The position numbers were made by a program, and so were the translations under genes. A DNA stretch of 38,838 bases from Pseudoalteromonas sp. S2755 (GTDB taxonomy: Bacteria; Pseudomonadota; Gammaproteobacteria; Enterobacterales; Alteromonadaceae): assembly GCF_005886535.1 (NCBI RefSeq), contig NZ_PNDS01000044.1, positions 1 through 38,838 of the forward strand, written 5' to 3'. Below, piece by piece: positions 8,145-15,034 of the stretch. Positions within the stretch are counted from its first letter, which is position 1; the number at the start of each line of letters is the position of its first letter. The notes under the pieces were generated by a model. It saw only the letters and a program-made list of their open reading frames with translations, was not told where the DNA came from and searched no databases.

Positions 8145-11100
8145 TTACGAATTTTTAATTTGCTTTGAGAATAGTGGATAAAGTGCTGGCAATACAAACA
8201 AAGTCAGCAAGGTTGACGTTAATAATCCACCAACAATTACACTGGCAAGCGGCCTTTGAATTTCAGCGCCCACTCCTGTCGACAACAACATAGGAATAAG
8301 GCCAAGGGCTGAGGTGATCGCAGTCATAAGCACTGGTCTAAGCCTTGAAATTGCTCCCTCAACGACACCTGAATGAAGCGATTCTCCCGCAGCCAATCGC
8401 TGGTTTATGCTCTCAACCATGACCACACCATTGAGTACCGCGACACCGAATAAGGTGATAAACCCAACTGAGCTTGGGACCGATAGATATTGTCCTGAGA
8501 TATATAAAGAAAATACTCCACCAATAACCGCAAGCGGCACATTCACTAAAATAAGCGCAGCCTGAGCCAGTGAACCAAATGCGAAGTAAAGCAAAAGTGC
8601 TATTAGTGCCAAAGATAGCGGCACCACGATTGCCAAGCGTTTTTGTGCTCGTTGCTGGTTTTCAAACTGACCACCGATTTCAACACCATAGCCTGTTGGT
8701 AAGTCAACTTTACTATCAATAGCCGCGCGAATATCACTTACTACACTGCCCATATCCCGGCCTTGCACATTCGCTTGGATCACCACTCGACGTTGAACGT
8801 CATCTCGTCTTACTTGCGGTGGACCAGATTGATATTCAACATTCGCAACATCAGCCAAACGGATCCACGCCCCTGAACTTGATTGTAAACGTATTTCTTC
8901 AATGGTCTGCTTGCTTTGACGGTACTTAGGTGCCAAGCGGACGTAAATATCATAGCGCTCATTACCGTTGATAACCTGCCCCGCTTTACTGCCACCAATG
9001 CCATCTTGCACTAATGCCATAACGTCGCCGACAGCTAAACCGTAGCGAGATAACGCTTGACGTTTTGGGGTGATGATCAGCTGTGATTCACCTGCTATTT
9101 GTTCAAGTTGTACGCCCTCTGTCCCTTCAACTTGCGCCACGGCAGCCTCAATTTCCTTGCCCTTTTTTGCAAGCACAGCTAAATCCGGGCCAAACAGCTT
9201 AATCGCCAACTGCGCTTTAACACCTGAGAGTAATTCATCGACACGCGTCGCAATAGGCTGTGAAAAATTAAACAGTAAACCAGGATAAGCCGATAGCTTG
9301 TGTTCCATTAAAGCTTGTAATTCGTAGCGATTATTTGCGCTTTGCCACTGTGCTACTGGTGCAAGACCAATATAGATTTCAATGTTATTTACCGGTTCAG
9401 GATCGCCACCTATCTCCGCTCGACCAATTCTGCTTAGCGCGTAGTTTACCTCCGGAAAAGTGAGCAGCATTTTTTCCAGCTCAGGCGCAACATTCAGCGC
9501 GGTTTCAAGACTGGCGGAAGGCGCTAGCGTTACCCTTAGATTGATGGTGCCTTCTTCAAGCTCAGGGACAAACTCGGTACCAATTTTAGTGAACGTAAAA
9601 CCGGCCGCCGCCATCAATAAAATGACGATTGCCATCAACAACTTTTGCCTATGCAACACTCGATTTAACGTCCAGCGGTAGCCTTTTTCTAGCGCGACGA
9701 GAATAAGACTTTCTCGCGCTTTAACGCCATGTTTAAATAAGTAGGTCGCAAGCGCTGGGACAATGATAAGGGCAACAAATATCGCCGCAACAACAGCCAA
9801 AATAATACTGATTGCCATAGGTTGAAATAGTTTAGCTTCAACCCCTTCAAAACTAAATAACGGGGTGAACACCACTAAGATAATACTGGCAGCAAAAAAG
9901 ATTGGCCTTGCCACTTCCTTTCCTGCGAGCTCAACAATGAGTCCTACAGAAAAGTCATCACTTTCCTTTTGCCTTGTTAGGTGTTTAAAGATGTTTTCTA
10001 CCATCACCACTGAGCCGTCAACTAACATCCCTATCGCGACTGCGATACCACCTAGCGACATTAAGTTGGCCGATACGCCAAGCCACGCCATAACCACAAG
10101 TGCAATAGCAATTGAAATAGGAATTGAAATGAGCACCAGAAAAGTCGCTCTCAGGTTCATTAAAAACAGCGCGAGCACCACAACGATAAAAATAAATGCC
10201 AGTGCCAAGGCTTCAACGACTGTTTGTACTGCTTTGCTGATCAGATCAGACTGATCGTAAAACGGCTCAAACCTTACCCCTTCAGGTAGTGCTTGATTAA
10301 TCAGTTCCACGCGGTTGTTAATGCTATCAATGGTTGCTTTGGTGTTTGCTCCCATTCGCTTGAGCACTATACCTGTTACTACTTCACCGAGCTGTTCCAC
10401 TTCACCAGAGGCGCTTTTTCTAGACATCGTCACCGCGCCTTGACGGATTTCTCCACCAATCGATACAGTGGCAACCTGAGCCACAGTCACGACCGTGCCA
10501 TCAATGGCTTTGACGGGCACGTTGGCAATCTCCTCGATCCCCTTTTCCCCACTTTGAAACCAGCCAGCTGCGCGGATCACCAACTGCTCTTGACCACGCT
10601 CTAAATACCAGCCGCCGACATTTTGGTTATTACGCTCAATGGCTCTCACCACATCTTGCTGAGTGAGCGCATAAGCCAATAGCTTATTTGGGTCGATATT
10701 GACTTGATACTGACGCACATCGCCGCCAAAGGCCAATACATCGGTTACCCCATCAATGGGCATAATTAACAGCTTAACTACCCAGTCATTGAGACTACGT
10801 AAGGCCATTGCATCATATTCAGAGTTCGTCTCGCTTATCAGCATATATTGAAATACTTGACCAAGCCCTGAGGTATTTGGCCCCATTTCTGGCGTACCCA
10901 CACCGCTTGGGATCAACTCCTTTGCAGCTTGGAGGCGCTCAAATACCAACTGTCTGGCAAAATAGATATCTGTGCCTTCCTTAAATACCACCGTAACGCC
11001 AGAAAGACCTGTTTTAGAAATTGAACGCACTTGCTGCACATCAGGCAAGGCATACATCACAGCCTCAATTGGATAGGTGATTAACTGCTCAACCTCTTCT

Positions 11101-11273
11101 GCTGCTAGTCCCGGCGCTTCAGTATTCACCGCAACCTGCACATTCGTTACATCGGGAAACGCATCTAAGTTGAGTTTTGGAATAGTCACGCTAGCAGTTG
11201 CCGTGATAACGAGTAAAAAAAGCATGATTAGAAGCCGATTGTTTACAGACCAATCGATAATTCGATTAAACAT
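8145..11273 (-). CDS. Heavy-metal RND efflux pump, CzcA/CusA family
   Basis: 1042 residues, the usual length for HME-RND pumps. A possible start 20 codons upstream is rejected: the ATG at 11273 gives MFNRIIDWSVNNR and has GAGGAG about 9 bases before it. The layout is two six-helix halves with large periplasmic loops. The TM4 signature is LMSLGGIAVAIGMLVDGSVVMVEN (split: LMSLGGIAVAIG, then MLVDGSVVMVEN), with the proton-relay Asp in the second part. The periplasmic segment FVPELEEGTINLRV is more like Czc-type than Cus-type pumps, so Zn, Co, Cd or Ni is favoured over Cu/Ag, but this is not firm. It lies 13 bases after the adaptor gene in one operon. No outer-membrane factor gene is nearby, so the pump must borrow a TolC/CzcC-type channel encoded elsewhere. 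Confidence 0.92.
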   Translation of the reverse strand: MFNRIIDWSVNNRLLIMLFLLVITATASVTIPKLNLDAFPDVTNVQVAVNTEAPGLAAEEVEQLITYPIEAVMYALPDVQQVRSISKTGLSGVTVVFKEGTDIYFARQLVFERLQAAKELIPSGVGTPEMGPNTSGLGQVFQYMLISETNSEYDAMALRSLNDWVVKLLIMPIDGVTDVLAFGGDVRQYQVNIDPNKLLAYALTQQDVVRAIERNNQNVGGWYLERGQEQLVIRAAGWFQSGEKGIEEIANVPVKAIDGTVVTVAQVATVSIGGEIRQGAVTMSRKSASGEVEQLGEVVTGIVLKRMGANTKATIDSINNRVELINQALPEGVRFEPFYDQSDLISKAVQTVVEALALAFIFIVVVLALFLMNLRATFLVLISIPISIAIALVVMAWLGVSANLMSLGGIAVAIGMLVDGSVVMVENIFKHLTRQKESDDFSVGLIVELAGKEVARPIFFAASIILVVFTPLFSFEGVEAKLFQPMAISIILAVVAAIFVALIIVPALATYLFKHGVKARESLILVALEKGYRWTLNRVLHRQKLLMAIVILLMAAAGFTFTKIGTEFVPELEEGTINLRVTLAPSASLETALNVAPELEKMLLTFPEVNYALSRIGRAEIGGDPEPVNNIEIYIGLAPVAQWQSANNRYELQALMEHKLSAYPGLLFNFSQPIATRVDELLSGVKAQLAIKLFGPDLAVLAKKGKEIEAAVAQVEGTEGVQLEQIAGESQLIITPKRQALSRYGLAVGDVMALVQDGIGGSKAGQVINGNERYDIYVRLAPKYRQSKQTIEEIRLQSSSGAWIRLADVANVEYQSGPPQVRRDDVQRRVVIQANVQGRDMGSVVSDIRAAIDSKVDLPTGYGVEIGGQFENQQRAQKRLAIVVPLSLALIALLLYFAFGSLAQAALILVNVPLAVIGGVFSLYISGQYLSVPSSVGFITLFGVAVLNGVVMVESINQRLAAGESLHSGVVEGAISRLRPVLMTAITSALGLIPMLLSTGVGAEIQRPLASVIVGGLLTSTLLTLFVLPALYPLFSKQIKNS

Positions 11274-11286
11274 GATGAGGCTCCTC

Positions 11287-12396
11287 TTAATGATTATGTG
11301 GATCGAAGCCTGCTTTGGCTTGCTCTGACGCAATAAAGAACGCTCCAGTTACGGCCACGCGCTCACCCACAGCTAAACCGATAACTTCAACCTGAGCGCC
11401 AAAGTCTTCACCTAAAGTCACTTCTTTGGGATGGAACTCGCCGGGTGCTTCTTCGATGTACACCACCCAATCACCGCCAGGACCACGACTTAACGCGTCT
11501 GCAGGTAGCGCAATGATTGACTCCTTTGACGGTATGATAAAGTTGACGTTTACAAACATCCCTGCGTGCAGCTTGTCGTCACTATTTTCAACCAATAGGC
11601 GGATCTGTCTGGTTCGAGTAATGGGGTCGATAGTGTGCGCTGCTTGGATAACGCGAGCCGCATATTGCTGATCTTCTATGCCAATCAATGCTTTAGAGTT
11701 AACCGCTAACGAAAGTTGAGAGTTGGGTTGTAAACGGGCTTCTACCCATAGCTCGCTTTCATCAGTGATTGCCATTAAAGTTGTGCCAGAAGCAACATGC
11801 TGGCCCTGAGTAAAGGCATCTTGAGTTACCACTCCCTCGCGCTCAGCAACGAGCGTATATTGGCCAAGTTCACTGGCGGGCTTAGTGGCTATTTCTTTAA
11901 TCTCTTTTTCTGTTACTCCAAGTGCCAACAACTTTGAATAAGCCGAACTAAAATCGGCACTTGCTTGAACGCGTTCACGCTCACTGATGGTTTCTTTACT
12001 TAACCGTTTAACTCTATCCCATTCTGTTGAAGCGACCAAATACTGCGCTTGGGCCTGCGCCATTGCCTCTGAGAATAAGGTGATAAGTGGGTCGTTAACA
12101 TTAACCATAGAGCCAAGCGTAGTGTGTCGCTTTAACACGATTGAATCGGCTCTTGGCGATACTAAATAGCTGGTATAGCCATTGGCTTTTACTTCTCCAG
12201 GCGCAAAATAAAAGCGCTCATGGCTTTCCAGCTTGACTTCTTTGGTCTGAATTCCGGCAAAACGCATCTGCTGTTGCGTCAGTACGATAGCATTTTCTTC
12301 CTCTTCATGTTCTTCATGACCGTCGCCGGCATATGTCAGCGAGCTAAAAAGCGTGTTCACCGCGAAATAGATGGAAAAAATTTTAAAGTTTGTCAT
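11287..12396 (-). CDS. Membrane fusion protein of heavy-metal RND pump, CzcB-like
   Basis: 369 residues. A signal-peptide-like N-terminus (FKIFSIYFAVNTLFSSLTYA) is followed by an acidic, His-containing stretch GDGHEEHEEEEN that could bind metal in the periplasm. Then come the barrel-sandwich hybrid, an alpha-hairpin (AQAQAQYLVASTEW...), the second lipoyl half (LVAEREGVVTQDAF) and the beta-barrel. The product bridges the inner-membrane pump and an outer-membrane channel. It ends DPHNH, a further metal-ligand-rich tail. It is the first gene of the efflux pair and lies 384 bases downstream of the CzcI-like gene. Confidence 0.9.
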   Translation of the reverse strand: MTNFKIFSIYFAVNTLFSSLTYAGDGHEEHEEEENAIVLTQQQMRFAGIQTKEVKLESHERFYFAPGEVKANGYTSYLVSPRADSIVLKRHTTLGSMVNVNDPLITLFSEAMAQAQAQYLVASTEWDRVKRLSKETISERERVQASADFSSAYSKLLALGVTEKEIKEIATKPASELGQYTLVAEREGVVTQDAFTQGQHVASGTTLMAITDESELWVEARLQPNSQLSLAVNSKALIGIEDQQYAARVIQAAHTIDPITRTRQIRLLVENSDDKLHAGMFVNVNFIIPSKESIIALPADALSRGPGGDWVVYIEEAPGEFHPKEVTLGEDFGAQVEVIGLAVGERVAVTGAFFIASEQAKAGFDPHNH

Positions 12397-12780
12397 TCGA
12401 TACTCTTTTTACTCAAGAACGTAAGTTGACGTTCAAAACCGTTAGCTTGTTTAGCGAATTGCACCAAGCTGTACTTTTACGGTGTCAATTCACGAACAAG
12501 AATGCGCTTCTCAGGCCAACGTGAGTTATCTGTAATCAACGTCAATAACTGAGAAGGAGTAATACCAATTGATGTTAAAGTAGCTCAATTACCTAATACA
12601 ATCGGTATAAACGGAGTAGGCAGTATCACTGAAAGCAAAACAGATAAGCATAGAAAACAGGCCTAGTTGTTTACTCACAAGCACGAATTTGCGCTAAGTT
12701 GGGTTTATCAATTTACTCATTAACCTAAGCTAAGCTCAGTTAAGTCAACTTGAGGTCGCGCCTTCAATGATAACCGCTGT
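12397..12780. other. Gene-free stretch between CzcI-like and CzcB-like genes
   Basis: 384 bases with no convincing gene. It holds the dispersed repeat 12560-12610. TTGACA on the minus strand at 12482-12487 is a possible -35, but no good -10 lies at standard distance. I see no terminator with a T tract. Confidence 0.6.
12560..12610. repeat. AATACCAATTG inverted repeat unit
   Basis: ATACCAATTG (12562-12571) is repeated inverted at 12599-12608 with one mismatch. The right arm plus flank matches 126-147 at about 18 of 22 bases, and the ten bases AATACCAATT recur at 38695-38704. It is a small dispersed intergenic element, with no coding capacity seen. Confidence 0.5.
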
Positions 12781-13107
12781 TTAAACGATCGGTGGACGAT
12801 GTGCTTGCTCTACAAAAGCGCGCACTTTGGTATCTGATTGAGGATAAATTTCGCTATTTGGTCGCATTTCAAAGGGGATAAAAGATTTTAAAATCACTAA
12901 ATTCAAATGCGTCCCACTGCAATGGCCACAGTGGTGGCAATCTTTTGTATGATGTCCGCTGGAGTCTGCTTGCGCATCTTCAGCATGGTCGTGAGTATGT
13001 TGGAGGTGAGACACTTCGATTTGATGGAAGCTAGATTCAGACGCAAATACACTCACGGATTGCACCGCAAGTAGAAGCGTCACAAAAATCAGGATTAGCT
13101 TATTCAA
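12781..13107 (-). CDS. Small His/Cys-rich periplasmic protein, CzcI/CopL-like
   Basis: 108 residues from a TTG at 13107. An open frame extends back to a GTG at 13179, but a strong promoter (TTGACA at 13165-13170, TAAATT at 13143-13148) lies inside that extension. The TTG start, preceded by AGAGAA, gives MNKLILIFVTLLLAVQSVSVFA, a clean signal peptide. The mature part has a cluster of metal ligands (HLQHTHDH, GHHTKDCHHCGHC). Small proteins with this build sit before metal-efflux operons (CzcI of Cupriavidus, CopL of Xanthomonas) and modulate their expression or buffer metal in the periplasm. Assignment to that group rests on build and position, not on alignment. Confidence 0.65.
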   Translation of the reverse strand: MNKLILIFVTLLLAVQSVSVFASESSFHQIEVSHLQHTHDHAEDAQADSSGHHTKDCHHCGHCSGTHLNLVILKSFIPFEMRPNSEIYPQSDTKVRAFVEQAHRPPIV

Positions 13108-13142
13108 ATCAACATTTCTCTTTAACACAAAAGCTCGTTGCC

Positions 13143-13170
13143 AATTTATCACCTGCACGTACCCTGTCAA
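13143..13170 (-). promoter_or_regulatory. Promoter of the CzcI-like gene
   Basis: Minus strand TTGACA (13165-13170), 16-base spacer, TAAATT (13143-13148). Transcription would start near 13136, upstream of the TTG at 13107. Confidence 0.55.
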
Positions 13171-13273
13171 TAGTCGCACTAAGCTTTAAGTCTTATTTTT
13201 TACTGGCGTTACTGATCCCACTCAAAATGAAATAACAATAATTTGTATTGTCAGGCCAAAACACCAACTTAAA

Positions 13274-13288
13274 TGCGAATTATAATCA
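13274..13288 (+). promoter_or_regulatory. Weak Fur-like site upstream of bacterioferritin
   Basis: TGCGAATTATAATCA agrees with TGAxAATxATTxTCA at 10 of 12 positions but lacks good symmetry. It lies 34 bases upstream of the bfr -35. In this AT-rich region such a match may be chance. Confidence 0.3.
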
Positions 13289-13321
13289 ATATATAACACA
13301 CTGTTTTATAAAGATTTTTCA

Positions 13322-13349
13322 TTGACACGTCACACAAATCCGTTAGACT
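13322..13349 (+). promoter_or_regulatory. Sigma70-type promoter of the bacterioferritin pair
   Basis: Consensus -35 TTGACA (13322-13327), 16-base spacer, -10 TAGACT (13344-13349). It lies 30 bases before the ATG at 13380, which has a GAGGT ribosome site at 13369-13373. Confidence 0.7.
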
Positions 13350-13379
13350 AGCCGCATATTCACAGTTTGAGGTAACAGC

Positions 13380-13847
13380 ATGCAAGGTAAACAAAAAGTC
13401 ATCGACGCATTCAATAAGCTATTAGCCAATGAGCTTGCAGCTATTGATCAGTATTTCATCCATTCACGTATGTACGAAGATTGGGGTTTGAGCAAACTAT
13501 ACCAGCGCCTTGAGCACGAACGTGAAGAAGAAACAACACATGCAGATTGGTTGATTAAGCGCATTCTTTTTTTGGAAGGCGTACCTAACATGACGAAACG
13601 TCGTGATCTACTCATCGGCCAAGATGTTAAGTCTATGATGGAAAACGACTTAAAACTAGAGCTTGAAGTCGTCGAATGCGTCAAAGAAGCAATCAAAATC
13701 TGTGAAGAAGAGCAAGATTACCAATCTCGAGAAACACTTGAGAAGCTGTTGTTTGATACAGAAGAAGATCATGTTTACTGGTTAGAGCAGCAAATTCGAC
13801 TGATAGATCTTATCGGCGCTCCAAATTATATCCAATCTCAGCTTTAA
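13380..13847 (+). CDS. Bacterioferritin, ferroxidase-competent subunit lacking the haem Met
   Basis: 155 residues. The diiron ferroxidase ligands are all present: E18, E51, H54, E94 and the E128/H131 pair (shifted by one because of one inserted residue near 125). Residue 52, the axial haem methionine of E. coli Bfr, is threonine (EEETTHAD), so this chain should not bind haem by itself. It oxidises Fe2+ and deposits it in the 24-mer cavity. The second subunit starts 14 bases downstream and has the reverse pattern, so the two very probably form a mixed shell. Mixed bacterioferritins are known in Neisseria and Pseudomonas. Confidence 0.93.
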   Translation: MQGKQKVIDAFNKLLANELAAIDQYFIHSRMYEDWGLSKLYQRLEHEREEETTHADWLIKRILFLEGVPNMTKRRDLLIGQDVKSMMENDLKLELEVVECVKEAIKICEEEQDYQSRETLEKLLFDTEEDHVYWLEQQIRLIDLIGAPNYIQSQL

Positions 13848-13861
13848 TAAGGACTCTACAT

Positions 13862-14326
13862 ATGAAAGGTGATAGAGAAGTAATCGTAGCGCTTAATAAA
13901 GTTTTGGCCAATGAGTTGGTAGGTATCAACCAATACTTTTTGCACGCACGTATGTTTAAGGACTTCGGTTTTAGCCAGTTAGACAAAGCGGATTATAAAG
14001 TCTCAATCCAAAAAATGAAAAATGCTGATCGTCTTATCGAACGAATTTTGTTCTTGGAAGGCCTTCCTAATTTACAAGATTTAGGTCGTTTAAAGATTGG
14101 TGAAAACAGTGCTGAGATGATTGACTGCAACATGGCATTTGAGCAAGCGTCTTTGGTCGACCTGCAAGCAGCAATTAAATTGTGTGAAGAAAAGCAAGAT
14201 TACATTAGTCGTGAAGCGTTAGATAAAATCCAAAACGAGCAAGAAGAGCAAATTGACTGGCTTGAAACTCAACAGCATCTAATTAAGGTGATGGGGATAG
14301 AAAACTACTTACAGTCGCAACTGTAA
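13862..14326 (+). CDS. Bacterioferritin, haem-type subunit with dead ferroxidase site
   Basis: 154 residues. The haem ligand M52 is present (QKMKNAD). The ferroxidase ligands are replaced: E51 to K, H54 to N, E127 to Q, H130 to Q. Only E18 and E94 remain. The chain can build the shell and bind haem between subunits but should not oxidise iron. It is translated from AAGGA just after the first subunit gene. With the Bfd gene converging on it, the haem is the natural electron entry point for iron release, because Bfd docks near the haem in Pseudomonas BfrB. Confidence 0.93.
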   Translation: MKGDREVIVALNKVLANELVGINQYFLHARMFKDFGFSQLDKADYKVSIQKMKNADRLIERILFLEGLPNLQDLGRLKIGENSAEMIDCNMAFEQASLVDLQAAIKLCEEKQDYISREALDKIQNEQEEQIDWLETQQHLIKVMGIENYLQSQL

Positions 14327-14337
14327 GTATTTAATCG

Positions 14338-14369
14338 AGGTTGCGTGATGATGTATTGTTACGCAACCT
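14338..14369. terminator. Hairpin between convergent bfr and bfd genes
   Basis: A perfect 9-bp stem AGGTTGCGT (14338-14346) / ACGCAACCT (14361-14369) with a 14-base loop. The right arm includes the last codons of bfd. There is no T tract on either side, so it may act as a pausing or RNA-stabilising structure rather than a classic terminator. Confidence 0.45.
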
Positions 14370-14553
14370 GCTCAGTGACATCAACAATCGCAATCAGCTT
14401 TTCATTTAAAATTTTCTTCGCACAGTTACAACACTTTCCACACTGCTTACCAACAGATAATGTCTGACTAAGATCACGCATTGAACGAGCACCATTATCT
14501 ATCGTCTCTGCAATCTTTTTATCTGTAACACCATGACAAATGCATACGTACAT
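14359..14553 (-). CDS. bfd: Bacterioferritin-associated ferredoxin
   Basis: 64 residues. BFD-type [2Fe-2S] fold with C4 and C6 (MYVCICHGVTD) and the C-terminal pair in QCGKCCNCAKK (C38 and C41 by position; C42 and C44 are extra). It delivers electrons to bacterioferritin to mobilise stored iron. It is convergent with the bfr pair, separated by 32 bases. Two Fur-like sites lie upstream, so it is probably derepressed when iron is short, the time when stored iron is needed. Confidence 0.93.
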   Translation of the reverse strand: MYVCICHGVTDKKIAETIDNGARSMRDLSQTLSVGKQCGKCCNCAKKILNEKLIAIVDVTEQVA

Positions 14554-14556
14554 AAA

Positions 14557-14571
14557 TGATAACCAATCTCA
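14557..14571 (+). promoter_or_regulatory. Second Fur-like site next to the bfd start
   Basis: TGATAACCAATCTCA matches the Fur core at 10 of 12 positions and ends 4 bases from the bfd ATG. It is weaker in symmetry than the site at 14604-14618. Confidence 0.35.
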
Positions 14572-14590
14572 AACTCATTAACTGCAAATA

Positions 14591-14619
14591 AGTTTAATCT
14601 AAACGATAACAATTATCAA
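14591..14619 (-). promoter_or_regulatory. bfd promoter with embedded Fur box
   Basis: Minus strand -35 TTGATA (14614-14619), 17-base spacer, -10 TAAACT (14591-14596). The palindrome GATAA-CAA-TTATC at 14605-14617 lies across the -35 and spacer. The core 14604-14618 matches Fur consensus at 10 of 12 positions. Repression by Fe-Fur is the likely control. Confidence 0.6.
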
Positions 14620-14639
14620 CACATACCATAGCTATAAAT

Positions 14640-15034
14640 GCGAATTATTTTTCTTTGTAAGCTGCTGCAGCAACTTAGTTATTCACACTTCGTAAAGCGT
14701 CGTGCTCGAGCCAACGTTTATTTTTATAAAATTAAGAAAAACCCAATAAAACTGCTACGCTTAAAGTAACTTGATAAGCGTTACTTTACACGTCAGAGTG
14801 AGGGTGTTCTTGCATCCAAGTAGATTGTTTTATTTGCTACAAATGACAAACCTTAAACATGTATAAATTGTTAAATAAATCGCATAAAAACCAAGGTTTA
14901 AGTTGATTTCAATCTAGTATTTCCGCTAGACTGCGCGTCACCGCTAACAGTTTTATTAGCGCGGATCAGCTTAGTTTGATTTGGTAACATGTTGTTAAAG
15001 GACTAAATGAGATTGGATAGATAAAGGTCTTTTA
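14640..15034. other. Gene-free upstream region of the propeller sensor gene
   Basis: No coding region is seen. TTGATT (14903-14908), 18 bases, TAGACT (14927-14932) is a possible plus-strand promoter. A small hairpin CGCTAA/TTAGCG (14942-14961) would lie in the leader. The rest is AT-rich without clear structure. Confidence 0.45.

Noticed and set aside
12482..12513. MerR-type operator at the minus-strand TTGACACC...GGTG upstream of czcB
   Set aside because: Short CACC/GGTG arms are present but no -10 lies at the 19-20 base spacing these promoters have, and no MerR-type gene is near.
12477..12573. Open minus-strand stretch reading ...PSQLLTLITDNSRWPEKR...ELTP before the CzcB-like gene
   Set aside because: About 30 codons with no ATG or GTG and no recognisable family. 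It overlaps the repeat unit. It could be a gene remnant but there is not enough to support it.
14942..14961. Leader hairpin before the propeller sensor as a c-di-GMP riboswitch
   Set aside because: It is a six-base stem only. I see none of the paired-stem architecture or conserved GEMM core.
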